The translations under genes and the position numbers were made by a program. Source: Dimargaris cristalligena (taxonomy: Eukaryota; Kickxellomycota; Dimargaritomycetes; Dimargaritales; Dimargaritaceae). Taken from it: DNA of 46,576 bases. The stretch spans positions 1-46,576 of the forward strand of contig JANBQC010000130.1 in assembly GCA_027576995.1 (NCBI GenBank), in the 5' to 3' direction. Each line of letters opens with the position of its first letter. Within the stretch, counting starts at the first letter, position 1. Under the pieces are notes generated by a model. The model saw only the letters and a program-made list of their open reading frames with translations, had not been told where the DNA came from and ran no database searches. Below are positions 10,801 through 21,284 of this stretch, piece after piece.

Positions 10801-13800
10801 GCAAATACGTTCGGAGATAGGGTAGCCGGGCCAGGGCCGAGAGAAACTCTAGGATATAGACGTCCAAAGTCCCCATCGTGATGAGTTGGTTGAGGGAGGT
10901 CAGAATGCGAGGTAGTTCGCGGGCCATTTCGACGGGAATTTCGTAACATGCTAACTGCAGGGTATGCATGCAAACCACAACGACCCGGCTGTCCAGGATG
11001 TGCTGCAGTCCGCGGGCGAAGCAGGACAGGAGGGCCGAAAAGTGACGGCGGTCCAGCAAAGCCCGGTAGCTTAGCAGGTAGGGCAGTAGTGCGTACGCGT
11101 GATAGTAAGCCGCCAACTGGGCATCATCGCTGCGATCTTGACCGGCGGCTGCGGGAAACTTACGGGTTTTTGGGCCGACGGGGACTGACGAACTGAGCTG
11201 GGTGGCGACGGAGGCAGACGTGGCCGGGACCATGTGGATCTCCCCTGCATCACCCCCCACCACCGAAGGCCTATACATCAGGTTGGTTATCAGGTGGGAC
11301 GCGGCCTGATGGGCTTCGCGGGGTGGTACACCGGCCCGATAAGCCGCCGCCACCTGATCGACCCAGTTAACGGTGTGCTCATGAAGCCGGTCGGCCGAAA
11401 TAACCTGGACGAATAGGTCCTGGTCTTTACAGGCAACAGGCATGGGATAATCCTGCAGGAGGCTCAGCATAGTCTCGGTCAATTTGCGAATAAGGCTCCG
11501 CTGGCCCTGGAAGAAGGGTAGACATTGCAGCTGGACCGGAAGCCGCGCTAGGACTAGCCGAAGAATCGCCCAGGAACACTCGGATTTAAATAGTTGGAGA
11601 ATGAAGTGGAGATACGTGTGAATATCTAGCACAACAAAGGGAGGCGGGTCTATTTTGTCAGAATCCGGGGCACCTTGGCCGGTGGGGGGTTGCTCAGAGT
11701 TGGGGGTAGAAGCGAATACCATGGCACTAGGAAACTGCGAGCTGAAGTCTCGCAAACAAGTTGATTCGCCCTGACCAGGGTCGCGCGCATTGGGTTGGGG
11801 GGTTTCGTACAACCGACTCGGCCGAGTATTCGATGGTATGGGGGAGGTGAGTGGGGTGCCTCCCTGAGGTAGCGGGGACACTCGACCACCGGAGGGTTTG
11901 TGGGGGTGAACCCGTAATGTGTCCGTACTTTCGGGAGGTTTAGTATCCGCCCCGCGCGGCTCGGGCACCACTGGAATCATTGGCGACTGGGAAGTCGCAG
12001 CGGCCGCGGCCTTCGAGATCCCGTAAACATTCCAGTCCATGGCCTCCTCGTCCGCATCACCACGGGCACAGCACTGGCCAGGATCGTCCACAGGGTGCCC
12101 GGGGTAGGAAGGGAAGTGTAGATACACTCGCCCAGTATCACTGGCCCGGAAAGCCAGTAAAATGGCGGTGACTGTGTAGCGAGCCTCAAGCCGGGTTGTA
12201 GAGCCACGACTTACAATCTGCATCAGTTTACGGTAGAGGTATTGGCAGCAAGCGCCCGCCTGGAGAGACCCGCTGAGGGTAAGGTAATGGTGTAGAGCGT
12301 AGGCCAAGCAATAGCCTGCCGCATAGGCACGAACCACGACGGGCGGGAAGGGCCGAAGGTCAGAGAGGGCAAAGGGAAACGACACCAACTTTTTCGGCAC
12401 AAGGGAGGCGTGCGGGTGGTAGGGCGTTTTGGTCAACATACCGCTATCCATAAATTCATTACCGGTGGGCATCTCGGGATCTGTCGTACCCACCGTGTGA
12501 GACAGGCGGCGAACTGTGCGCAGATGGCGGGACTTTCCCATTCCAATCGGACTTGTGGGGGAATGGGGCTGACCCAGCCGCAGGCTAAGCGGTTCGCCCA
12601 GCCCCGGCGTATTAGAAACACCGCGCAGTACCTGGGAAGAAGCCCGGCGGATTACTTCGGAGCGACGTCCGGCGCGCAGTCGCACCGTGCCCCCGCGAAT
12701 ATGTTGACCGTCGGTGGCTTGCTGGGAAAATGACGGCCGCTTTAGCCGACGGTACCCGGGAAGCAGGGCGGGTAACTGAGTCATGGCCACGACGAGTCTA
12801 GTCAAACGGCGGAAATAGGGAAGCTGGCCCTCGGTAGACGTTAACATATCGATCAATAGCTCTACCATTTTAAGCAGTAGGCCAGAGTTTTGTTCCCGGG
12901 GCAAACGAAGACGCAAGATAGGGATAGTTAAATCACATAGCTCGGGGAGGGCCATGTCGCTATAGAGACTGAACGACTCCGCTAGTTGGTAAATGAAGAA
13001 GTGGCGGACGACAGTGGGGCGCTCGTAGGGGTGATCCACCTGCCGGTTGGCCGACCTGGGGCTGCCCGGTACGAACAGGGCTGAGCTAGACTCCCGTAGG
13101 CGAGGGCTGGTGGCCGGGCCGAAGTGACGGTCGGTCCAAGTCCCGGCCAGGCATAGCGCCTGTAGACGCTCCAGCCAGCCCGGGCTAGTGGCCAAGAGCT
13201 CCCCCTCCCGGCCAAAGTGGCCGCCAATGCGGAGCAACATTTCGTCGGGCACGTAGCTGGTCCGGCAATAATAGGCCAGTAGGCGGGATAGAGTAGTCCG
13301 GGGGAAATATTGGGGCAGGCGGTGGGCGAACTCCATCAGGTAAAGTAATGTTAGGTGGAAGTTATCGTGGGTCACCCAGTTGAGCTCGGGCCATTGCCGA
13401 AGGTGGAGGGGGAGGCGATCGGGTGGGGTATCCGCAGGTAAGGGGTGGCAGTGGAAAGAGGCCCGCGCCAGCGGGGTCATGGGCTGATTGAACTGCTCTG
13501 GGGTGGCCAGACCGTTATGCACATCATCGTCGGTCAGTTTGGGTGGGAACAGGTGCTCCAACGGGGTTCGGGAGGCATCGGTCAAGCGGAAGCTAGGGGC
13601 AGCGGCCAACTGGCTGGTATGGTTCTGCACCCATTCGGTAATGTACCGCTCCAGGATAAGGAGGACAGCCTCCCATTCGACGGTAGTTATACGGAACGCA
13701 AAATCCAAGGTGACCTGTTCCTGGTTTGTCACAATATAGGGGGCACAGGAACGGACAAAGTGGTACACTTGGTACATAATGTCGTACATGAGCAACGGGG

Positions 13801-15265
13801 GCCACTTTTCCGGGGGCCTTCCAATGGCGCTGGAGGCCAGGGGAGCTGGCCGAAGCATCTCGGCTGTCAAGTGTAGGAAGGTCCCGTAGAAAGGTTCGGC
13901 ATTCTGAGGTTCGGGATGACCCCAAACCCAGCGGTTCAAAAGGTACATGGCGCCATGGCAAAGGTGAAGGTTGGCTCGGTCGGAGGGGTCCTGGAGGATG
14001 GCTGTGAGTTCCTGGATGGCGTAGAAATAATAATGGGTATTCACCAGTTTGCCGATAATCTCCCGATCGAGCTCTTGGTAAAGCTGGGGATCGGAGAGGT
14101 TGATTAGGATACTCAGTAGACGGAAGAAGGTAGGCATCGTCGACTTGGGCACCTGCCCCAGCATCATAATGCATCGAATGATCTGGATCAGTAGGATAAT
14201 GTGCGCGGGTCGCCAGTAGTCGTTGATCTGGTAATAGAAGTAATGGATGAGTTGGTCAATGTGGTGTATTTGAATGATGGGGAAATTGATCTTGATGACG
14301 TCGCGGATGAAGCTCAGAGAATTTTCAATGACGGTATCGGCGCCATCCAGGTAGACGTCAGGCGAGGTGTCTTCTGGCTCAGAGGGCAGCGGGGAGGGGG
14401 TGGGCGTGGAAGGGCTCGACGGCATAGTCCCACCGCCCGAAAAAATACTAGACAGGGTAGCGGTAATGAAGGAAGAAGCGGACTGGGAGGTCGATCCAAT
14501 CGGCTTGGCGCTGGCGGGGGAAGCGGGGATGGCCGAGGAGTGGGGGACGGCAGCGGGAGCAGGGGAGTTTTCGTCGGGATGGTCCGGGGTCGCAAACGGA
14601 GTCCGGTCCTTACGTTGGAGGGCCTCGTCGACCCACCATAATAGGTGGGGCAGCAGCTTACGCTCGCAGGCGTACAGGTCCTTGCCGTCCCGGGTCAGTT
14701 GGCGCAGACAGAGAATTACCCAAGGAAAATCCTCCCAGGCCTGACAGCGGCACAGGACGTCGTAGAATACGGTGCGGAGAATGCCCAGGCGGTTGTACTG
14801 ACCTTTAATAAGGTCGCTCATGAAACGCAGGGTTAGGTGGCGGTCGGCGGGATCGGCCGAGGGCACGACCAAGTCTTCGACGGCCAGCCAGAGGGCCTCA
14901 ATGTGTTCCACCGGTTGGTATTGAATGTAATGGCAGAGTGCCCGTATGTGGACCCGGCGATCGGACAAGGGCACGGTCTGGTCGATGGCCCGAGCGAGCT
15001 GACGACCGTCCAGCGCCGTAGCACGGGCACTGATATTGGAAAACTGGGCAGCGAGCTTGGCGTGCGAGACCTCCCGGGTCTCTGACTTGGGCTGCAGGAA
15101 GTCGCGCAGGGTATTGAAGAGTTTAGAAGGCCGCCGATGCGAGGAGGGCGATACTTTGGGAGTGGAGGAAGTCGCACGGAGCTTGCTTGCGGACCCGTCG
15201 GGCCCTCCCTTGGATGGGGCGGCCGGGTGTTTTGGGCTGGTGGGATTGGAACCGGGGTCGGGCAT
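7841..15265 (-). CDS. TSC2: Tuberin (TSC2), Rheb GAP of the TSC complex
   Basis: Intronless 2,474-residue tuberin (human 1,807), the catalytic subunit of the TSC complex that inactivates Rheb and so restrains TORC1. The open frame runs on to 15481 but begins there with GTG; the first ATG is at 15265. Family similarity starts near residue 45 (KLFNTLRDFL, then EHIEALWLAVEDLV and GQYNRLGILRTVFYDVL) and continues through a long alpha-helical repeat region. The Rap/Ran-GAP domain lies near residues 2060-2220, with KIGVVYVGPGKYQE, GGLDTEYDTDGKYAVYW and KKRHVGNEHVRIIYNESG. Asn2184 in HVGNEH corresponds to the catalytic asparagine thumb. After GQFNSVNIVIEP there is an insertion of about 80 Ser/Asp-rich residues, then the conserved tail (FTRQVALHAN, WRERLRQIK) and an acidic/aromatic C-terminus. 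Several Ser/Pro-rich insertions explain the extra length. Confidence 0.96.
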   Translation of the reverse strand: MPDPGSNPTSPKHPAAPSKGGPDGSASKLRATSSTPKVSPSSHRRPSKLFNTLRDFLQPKSETREVSHAKLAAQFSNISARATALDGRQLARAIDQTVPLSDRRVHIRALCHYIQYQPVEHIEALWLAVEDLVVPSADPADRHLTLRFMSDLIKGQYNRLGILRTVFYDVLCRCQAWEDFPWVILCLRQLTRDGKDLYACERKLLPHLLWWVDEALQRKDRTPFATPDHPDENSPAPAAVPHSSAIPASPASAKPIGSTSQSASSFITATLSSIFSGGGTMPSSPSTPTPSPLPSEPEDTSPDVYLDGADTVIENSLSFIRDVIKINFPIIQIHHIDQLIHYFYYQINDYWRPAHIILLIQIIRCIMMLGQVPKSTMPTFFRLLSILINLSDPQLYQELDREIIGKLVNTHYYFYAIQELTAILQDPSDRANLHLCHGAMYLLNRWVWGHPEPQNAEPFYGTFLHLTAEMLRPAPLASSAIGRPPEKWPPLLMYDIMYQVYHFVRSCAPYIVTNQEQVTLDFAFRITTVEWEAVLLILERYITEWVQNHTSQLAAAPSFRLTDASRTPLEHLFPPKLTDDDVHNGLATPEQFNQPMTPLARASFHCHPLPADTPPDRLPLHLRQWPELNWVTHDNFHLTLLYLMEFAHRLPQYFPRTTLSRLLAYYCRTSYVPDEMLLRIGGHFGREGELLATSPGWLERLQALCLAGTWTDRHFGPATSPRLRESSSALFVPGSPRSANRQVDHPYERPTVVRHFFIYQLAESFSLYSDMALPELCDLTIPILRLRLPREQNSGLLLKMVELLIDMLTSTEGQLPYFRRLTRLVVAMTQLPALLPGYRRLKRPSFSQQATDGQHIRGGTVRLRAGRRSEVIRRASSQVLRGVSNTPGLGEPLSLRLGQPHSPTSPIGMGKSRHLRTVRRLSHTVGTTDPEMPTGNEFMDSGMLTKTPYHPHASLVPKKLVSFPFALSDLRPFPPVVVRAYAAGYCLAYALHHYLTLSGSLQAGACCQYLYRKLMQIVSRGSTTRLEARYTVTAILLAFRASDTGRVYLHFPSYPGHPVDDPGQCCARGDADEEAMDWNVYGISKAAAAATSQSPMIPVVPEPRGADTKPPESTDTLRVHPHKPSGGRVSPLPQGGTPLTSPIPSNTRPSRLYETPQPNARDPGQGESTCLRDFSSQFPSAMVFASTPNSEQPPTGQGAPDSDKIDPPPFVVLDIHTYLHFILQLFKSECSWAILRLVLARLPVQLQCLPFFQGQRSLIRKLTETMLSLLQDYPMPVACKDQDLFVQVISADRLHEHTVNWVDQVAAAYRAGVPPREAHQAASHLITNLMYRPSVVGGDAGEIHMVPATSASVATQLSSSVPVGPKTRKFPAAAGQDRSDDAQLAAYYHAYALLPYLLSYRALLDRRHFSALLSCFARGLQHILDSRVVVVCMHTLQLACYEIPVEMARELPRILTSLNQLITMGTLDVYILEFLSALARLPYLRTYLRKEEYMNIFSIALIYIKNTNSSQGWRLATGETPSAGPSGGFGVSRATHPYQAHHTSQPAVTRSPPIPAKGVSFAQSPILSDPSGPPTPDNSALSESAQHALSQYVLTLAFQVIDVWFMATKMSDRPDYVTMIVRGLINANHSNNQLDEATEMCLDMLLRYTFSNVSLKSTESKEVTKLLLMGPQFLVERAQKLGVDLSQELRDPGLATEMGFTEPPESGTTGRLTKSAFAKLVMSTPAAEYSTERTWVQGYGIITLLSSKFTSWTHVTIRRPSGVATLLLHLNNELKDFLDMEGCDGQGNKGAPARPSQIDVASLLLTHWKMNDDDVECYLRNLVEQVREDTTPLLLPTGEEGEAGDDVANLVKLVTPHLTSVELPETASPKSVDDLPSDTEGTPTSSPEVPPNAIPRRLSTIPHVTSMGSPPTPASSEIAHLYRSKSDPQPPRLRRRRSTVSEVSRRAINATPGRREPFLPTLTETPTSSGDLATLPSNTPGNDQYLPTYMRHLLTRINAHYQNPRSRPLPGSNNPQESHSLSQDRLSPALANAVREQLFDPRFIFGQLSSYPEISQVRPLKPIPNDEMFQRHLRTLDLVAVIDFHKIGVVYVGPGKYQESEILQTTQCSAGFWRFLNHLGNLFALKGCKDIYTGGLDTEYDTDGKYAVYWKEDITQIIFHATPLMPTNVQRDPECRLKKRHVGNEHVRIIYNESGYPYHFETIPGQFNSVNIVIEPVAPRRRMTVQHSTNSSSATPASPADPRNWGVGSDSSDSEASDGLLGPAGAPTHLGAVDEGNADSSEPLDLVGGVTDTAGVIETPPQYRVTLQRRPDMPPFSPIIDSKIMTEEAIAPFTRQVALHANIFTQVFLQSGVLDGTEYVSNWRERLRQIKMIKERALAAQQTSGDHQVNGGGGSKAPVESGGGGGRGPTPPATSAPPGPFTTPNNGAFSTQTGENAAFHSMPSPSGGGTGHSRPHSRRPSSSEAVLDFSNYLQ

Positions 15266-18200
15266 ATAGGCGATGGCGGAGGAATATGTTATGAGATAAC
15301 GAGGCGATAATGAAGCGGTCCAGGTAGCGTTAGACCGAACGGCAGGGCTGCGGAGGCCGGGCAACAAGTCAGAAGGGAATGTTATGCAGAGAAGGTGGTT
15401 TAGACAATTGGACTGAGAATGCAGAGATGGAGACGAATTGGCGGAAGTTAGAACGGGTGGAAGAGAGTAGTGGGGGACCACTGGACGAAGGAGTGGGCTG
15501 GGGGAAGAGGGGTTGGACTACATACACACAGCCCTTCTGTCCGCATAGAGCGATGATATGCACCATGTAGGGGAGGGAGTTTAGGCCATCTGAGTCGCCT
15601 TCTGAATCGCCACTGGCCATTTTATCTAGGCGCCAGGAGTAACTACCGCCCCATTATGTCACCACCAAAAACATTGGCAGTACCATCACCATTTCCATCT
15701 GGGGGGACCTTTCCCCACAGACACATGGGTCAATCATCCCTTTACCACACCGCCCGCTTGCACAGCCTCTCAGATTGCACCTGTAATTATACATTAGTAC
15801 AATCACGATCCTTCCGACATCATGCCTCAGCCGACTGACCTGTGTTGTGTTCCCCTATCAGCCCTATAAAGATGAACCATTTGTCCCAGTTCTCCATTCA
15901 GCAGTATGTATCCGGTTTCCCTTAAATGTAGCCCGATATCTCAGCATAATTATGAAGGCCTTTGTGGAATTAGGGCTGGGCAGTAGGTAAACAAGTGGTG
16001 GAGTTTGGGTTCAATCTATACACATCACGTGAGTACCCCTCGCTACCCAGCTGGCGTATTCGGAGTAGCTAAAAGTGGTTTCTAGTGAACCTCCCGGCCC
16101 CTGTTCGCTTAGTACGGCAGCCCATGCGCTGGTGTAGTGGTGATTAGAACTCCGGTGCAATTGCGCACACTATTCAGTGACCACGCCCTATAGGGCGAGA
16201 CGGCTGTAGCATGGGTGCCTTATGTTGTATAAATGGTTGATTAGAAATGCCTCCCAGGGATTTAGGGTCATTAAATCATAATTACATTGCTGATTGTGGT
16301 CGTATCAGCCGCCAGTTATTAAGAAACATAAGCATTCTTCAGCACCTCTTGTCAACGGCATTTGTTATGGTAAACAGCCACACCCTGCCTTCCGGCGCCT
16401 TCCCCCGTACCATACAGAGGGAATTTCCTGAGAAACTACTGTCCACCGGTTCTTCTATTTGTAATTTGTGTACCCTTGTATTAGATTACATCACCCAGCC
16501 GGATCATGAGACGGTAGCCCAACCATATTCCTTGAGAAGTAGCAGTGAACAATGTGTAATATTTTACGAGTGGTTGCCCGATGTGAATTACAGTAAACCT
16601 TACCTATAGGGTATCCATAAACTACAGTGCCCAATGTTGGGGCTTCACATTGGCAACTGTCGTAATCAAGATTTCCACCATGATTATCCAAACCAGCCGA
16701 TAAAGTCGCGGATTGCAATTTAGTTTACAAGTTCTGGCAAATAAGGCTGTTTTCAATAGAGCCCACCCTCCACACGTCAATACCAAGGCAATTATTACTC
16801 TTTCCCGCCGGAAGTCCGCTAAAGCCTTCCAATTCAGCAATTGGTTGTTTCAGCTTAAACCGTCCAAAAGCCTCTGATCAATTGTACCGGTCAGTAAGTG
16901 CCTCGGTGGAAGTCCCTCCCTGGCCACTTGTGGTCCTTCGCAACCTGTCGCAATAGTCCAAGTAGATAACCCCAATGAGGATACTACTTGGGTTCGATTG
17001 GATAGGGCCAGTCATTTACAAACTCCATCTGCACAATGGTGATGCCCCTTAACTTGTATTGTAAATGCCATCATCTTCTGAACACTCCCAAACCGAAACC
17101 AACTCCGCTGTGGATTTTAACCAGTCAGTCTGGTGGTCAAAACACAGTGGCCTGTCAGGACCTACAACTAGATAGTCCCGTTGGATTCCACCTCATATTT
17201 TCACCTGCAGGGTCGACTAACCGAATCCACCAGTATTGTAAAAAATACATATACACGAGATTAATTATATGCCTATCCCTAGGGACATCAGTCCTCTCTG
17301 CTACTTCTTACAGTACAACAGGTCACTCCATTTCCATCCAAAGGAGGACTCTTGACTCATAATATCACATTATATATTTTTCATTGCCAGTCTCCTCAAA
17401 TCTAAAATTTACGCCTGTCTTGTGTATCCCAACGATAACACGCCCTTTAGGGTATTCCCTAAGATAGTAAACTATTGCAGCTGGTCCTAGGCTGATTTTC
17501 CACCCTATTGACAAGCTATTACCGGTAATACACATTCATTTGGTAGAATACTCCGTTGGAGACAGATAACTGGATTGAATATAATTACAATGGTGTGGTA
17601 TATAATGCGAACGTAGGTTAAGTAGTAAAACTGCTTTTAACTGAGTAAGAATACGGGAGTTTACCAATAAAAATGAATCCAACTATAAAATATGTTGTTC
17701 GGGAAGTCCCTTAATTGTAGAGTTACCAAGGGTCGGGGTTCCACAACCGAACTGGCGAAGTATTTTTTTCTTACTTTTCCTGACTTTTCCTGCTCCTAAA
17801 ATTATCAGATGAGCCCCCATTACCTTTTATATTTTTACATCCGATCCTCTCGCCACTAGAGCTGTTATTACATCATTATAGTCCAGACTTTGACACGAAG
17901 CGCCAAGACCTGTAACTGTAGCGATATTCAAGGCGGGCATTGAGCCACTGTAAATTTTTCCGTCAATAGCAGAAATGGAAGTGTGCAATTTAACACATAA
18001 TAGGCATAAGTAAATGCCCTTGGAGACTCTCACACCGTCCACATAAATTGGCAATGCAATATTTTCGTTACATAGCATTGAGATGTCACCTATTATATAC
18101 AAGTGCCGTGAATTTTAGAATCTGGTGTAGATTTTGCCAACGACAAACTATAGAAAAATTTACATCACGGCTTTCCCGCCGTGCTTAAATGTAAAGCGAA

Positions 18201-21200
18201 AGAAGACCAGAGGAGGCCCGATAAACTTTATTACGGCTACTCCAGTAACATTGGTGATTATACAATTCCAAATAAATCTACAGTGCTCTACCCCGTCGAT
18301 CCATGTCCGCGGCATAACCATACTGTCGCCTGGTGATGTGGGTATCTCCTTCAACTGAGGTTTATATTGGCCGTTATCCACCCAAGCGCTGGGCCAATTG
18401 CCAAGTTCGAACAGGAAGGCTTTAGGATGGTTTTCACTATGGTAGGAAATGGCCTCTAGGTATAGTAGCCACCACTGGAACGGCCGTAATCGGAAAAAAT
18501 TATTCATTTGATTGTTTTTGCAGGCCTAAAAAGTCGATATAGACCTATCTACCATTGGGCTTCACACCCCGCTGCTGAGACCAGGCACTCCGTTGTTTTT
18601 TCCATATCAGTAATATTATTTTACGGCTGCGGTGTAATGAATTTATGATCTACCCAGCACAGATAGGCCAACTATATATGTTCGTCATTCAGTGTATTCA
18701 GGTGCTAATTAGGGCACCCATCGGCCCTAGGACCTCAATCAAGGGTGATAAGCATTTCTAGAGAGGGGAGGAAGCCATAGGATTCTTGATAGCCAGGTGT
18801 TTTAAGAATATTTTGATAGCACTGCTAGCGCCGATACTAAGCTGAAACCTCGTATAAACAAGTCTACTGCAGCTACTTCGGATGGTCATTAAGACTCCAT
18901 TATCAACTCAGGGCAGTAGTAACCTTAGAGAATGGTTAATCTCAGTGAAATGATCTCACACAGTAGCGGTTTCGGGGATAATATATAGCCACGGAGGATA
19001 TGGGTACATTTTATCGCGTTCGAAAACCGCCATTTTGCATACCTCCCAATGAAGCTATTCAGTGTCGGTGATTTTAAAAGGAAACTTCCAAAGACGGGCG
19101 TTGTTGCACATAGCCACACTAGATGTAACCGGTGTCTCCGCCGGTTTCATCTTCTCATACTATTAGCCGACTAAAGACGCAGATGGCTTGAATTCCCCTA
19201 ATGAATGGGGGTCATGGGTAGAAAGAACCGCCGGGAGGTCACTTATTGAGTCTACAGATGAAATTTCGAACCATTTTACTCGTATACCATTAATAATCGG
19301 CTAATATAGAGTTGGCTAGAGAACGTCAACTATTCCTATATCGTGGTACTTTTACAGGCCTATCCGCCGGTTATTGTACAGCCTTGCCGCCTTGGACGGG
19401 CTTCCCTTGCCCTCACTAGTATCGCCCATTTGATAAACTAGCCATTCTCAGCTGAAAAAAATCAATTATGCACTGGCCTTTACTATGATAAATTTATTAT
19501 CGGACGCCAAATACCAGAATGAACCAACGGACTATTTGGATAACTGATTCTCCCTATAAGCGGCCCTATAGCTCGACAGTTATACTCCGATTTACCGACT
19601 CCAACATTGTGACAGGGTCCAAACTATGCCGGGGTAAAGGGACCAGGCGTCCCAGCTGTATATTGGCGACGTATATCCTTTAGGCTAAGGGCACCTCGCG
19701 AACATACCGCACCCGTCTACCTTGAGAGTTGCGGACCTAATGTGTATATTTTTTATAGCGGCATTTCCATAGTATTCCTTGGGCTTCTTTTCGCCAGTGG
19801 TCCCCACTCAGTGCCCGATTTAAAGGGGCGGCGCTTGAACCGGGTCCTTCAACTGGTGGCCTAATTGTAGGGAGTATTTTAGAGCGAAACAAGTGTACAG
19901 CCAATACAGCCCATTGTTCAAGCCATGTCACCGGAATTCCTCGCCGTTTAGTTCGGACTGATAAGATCATTTATGACCCTCCCAGTTTCCACTCCATAAC
20001 CCATTGGGTACATTTCGTAGAATAACACCTATTCGTTTGACTATTATCCCGAAAGGCATACCTCTACGAACGGGCATTGCACTGGGATTATAAGCGAGGT
20101 CGGCAGTAGATTCGATGGCAATAATATGTCAATGAGGCAAAGTGAGAATCTTAGGTTGGGGCCGAATTAAGATGCAAGTCCTATGCATATTCAACATAAA
20201 GGAACCCGACATTAGTGTATTCGAACCCATAGACATTAGGAAGATGAGGGATAATATATAGGGATATATATGTTAACTGATATGGCGGGCCTAGTCCATG
20301 TTTTGCAATTGGTATTTCGCAAAACGCCGAAATCCGATTACGGTAGGATGAAGGGTCTATCGGTTCCACAGTCACGTGTATACCCATCTGGTTAAAGTAT
20401 TATCCCTACGGTACACTACCCCAGCCCAACCTGTGGTTTGACCAGCAACACTGGATAAGCTATAGGCCACTAATACTTTGGGAAATGGCCGCCTGTGTTA
20501 AAGTATTTTCGACGGACATGGCTAATTGCTTGCCATTTTTAGTGGGCTCGCTAACTGATCACCTACATATTCGTCTAAAATAATTGAGACTTTCGCATTT
20601 CTGTGGTCTGTAGACAGACAGCGCTCTACCCTACCCTTGAACGATTTAGCTGTTAGTAAGGAAGAATTTACCGGTAACATTGTTAATCCGGTTTTATTTT
20701 TATAATGTTAACCTCTCACTGTAAATTGGACAGCGGCTGGTCTTTGCCGCATTCTTTCGACGATAGCCAAGCGAGCGGCCGAAAAATGGCCTCGGCTAGC
20801 CCACCCCTCTTAGTCATGCAGATAAACCGTTATAATGAGCCACACGGAAAGCGCCGCTGGGGCTTAGTAGGTCACAAAAATGACGAATGTAACCGCAGCT
20901 TATTCTTGAACCACTCTTACCAATTCATTAATTGGTTTGGGTGGTACCACCATTTAAACCTGCACAAGAGAACAGGGGTTGGCCTCATTCCCCCATTATC
21001 CTTCATACGGGAGATTCATTGTGCCCCGGCGATGGCTCAACAAATCATGTAATCGTCGCTTTTGGATTCAACGCAAAACCCAGCGAGTCCCTCCGACATC
21101 TCCACTACTGGCCAGGCATTTTTACACCAAGGCACTCTCTCTCCCAAGTAACTGGCTATTGGCGCGGCTTATTTATAAATACTGTATTGCTCGCACAGGA

Positions 21201-21284
21201 TTTCTGCCAAGACTTACCCTCTGTAGTGCTCTTGTTTACACCTTTGACTTCCCTATTACATTTTTGTAAGACCCTTAGACCAAC
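15266..21284. other. Six-kilobase gene-poor region
   Basis: I find no supportable gene here. Open frames reach only about 120 codons, occur on both strands and have no family signature. CpG is present at ordinary frequency, unlike the 27-29 kb segment. The first few hundred bases hold the TSC2 promoter and 5' UTR; the last 150 hold the promoter of the secreted-protein gene. Two minus-strand frames in the same phase (18160-18507 and 17827-18102) are the only stretch I would re-examine. I looked for tRNA A/B-box pairs and found none that fold. Confidence 0.5.
21174..21181 (+). promoter_or_regulatory. TATA-box candidate for the 21.3 kb gene
   Basis: TATAAATA lies 104 bp upstream of the ATG at 21285, with pyrimidine-rich DNA between them. 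Position and sequence suit a core promoter. Confidence 0.45.

Noticed and set aside
15266..15481. 72-codon N-terminal extension of TSC2
   Set aside because: The frame is open, but its upstream end is GTG and the first ATG is at 15265; family similarity begins only after that ATG.
16120..16200. tRNA-like A-box sequence (GGTGTAGTGGT)
   Set aside because: No matching B box (GGTTCGA) downstream and no cloverleaf pairing. Isolated B-box-like strings near 16,990 and 32,415 also lack partners.
18166..18183. CACGGC/GCCGTG small hairpin
   Set aside because: Only 6 bp of stem; short palindromes of this size are expected by chance.
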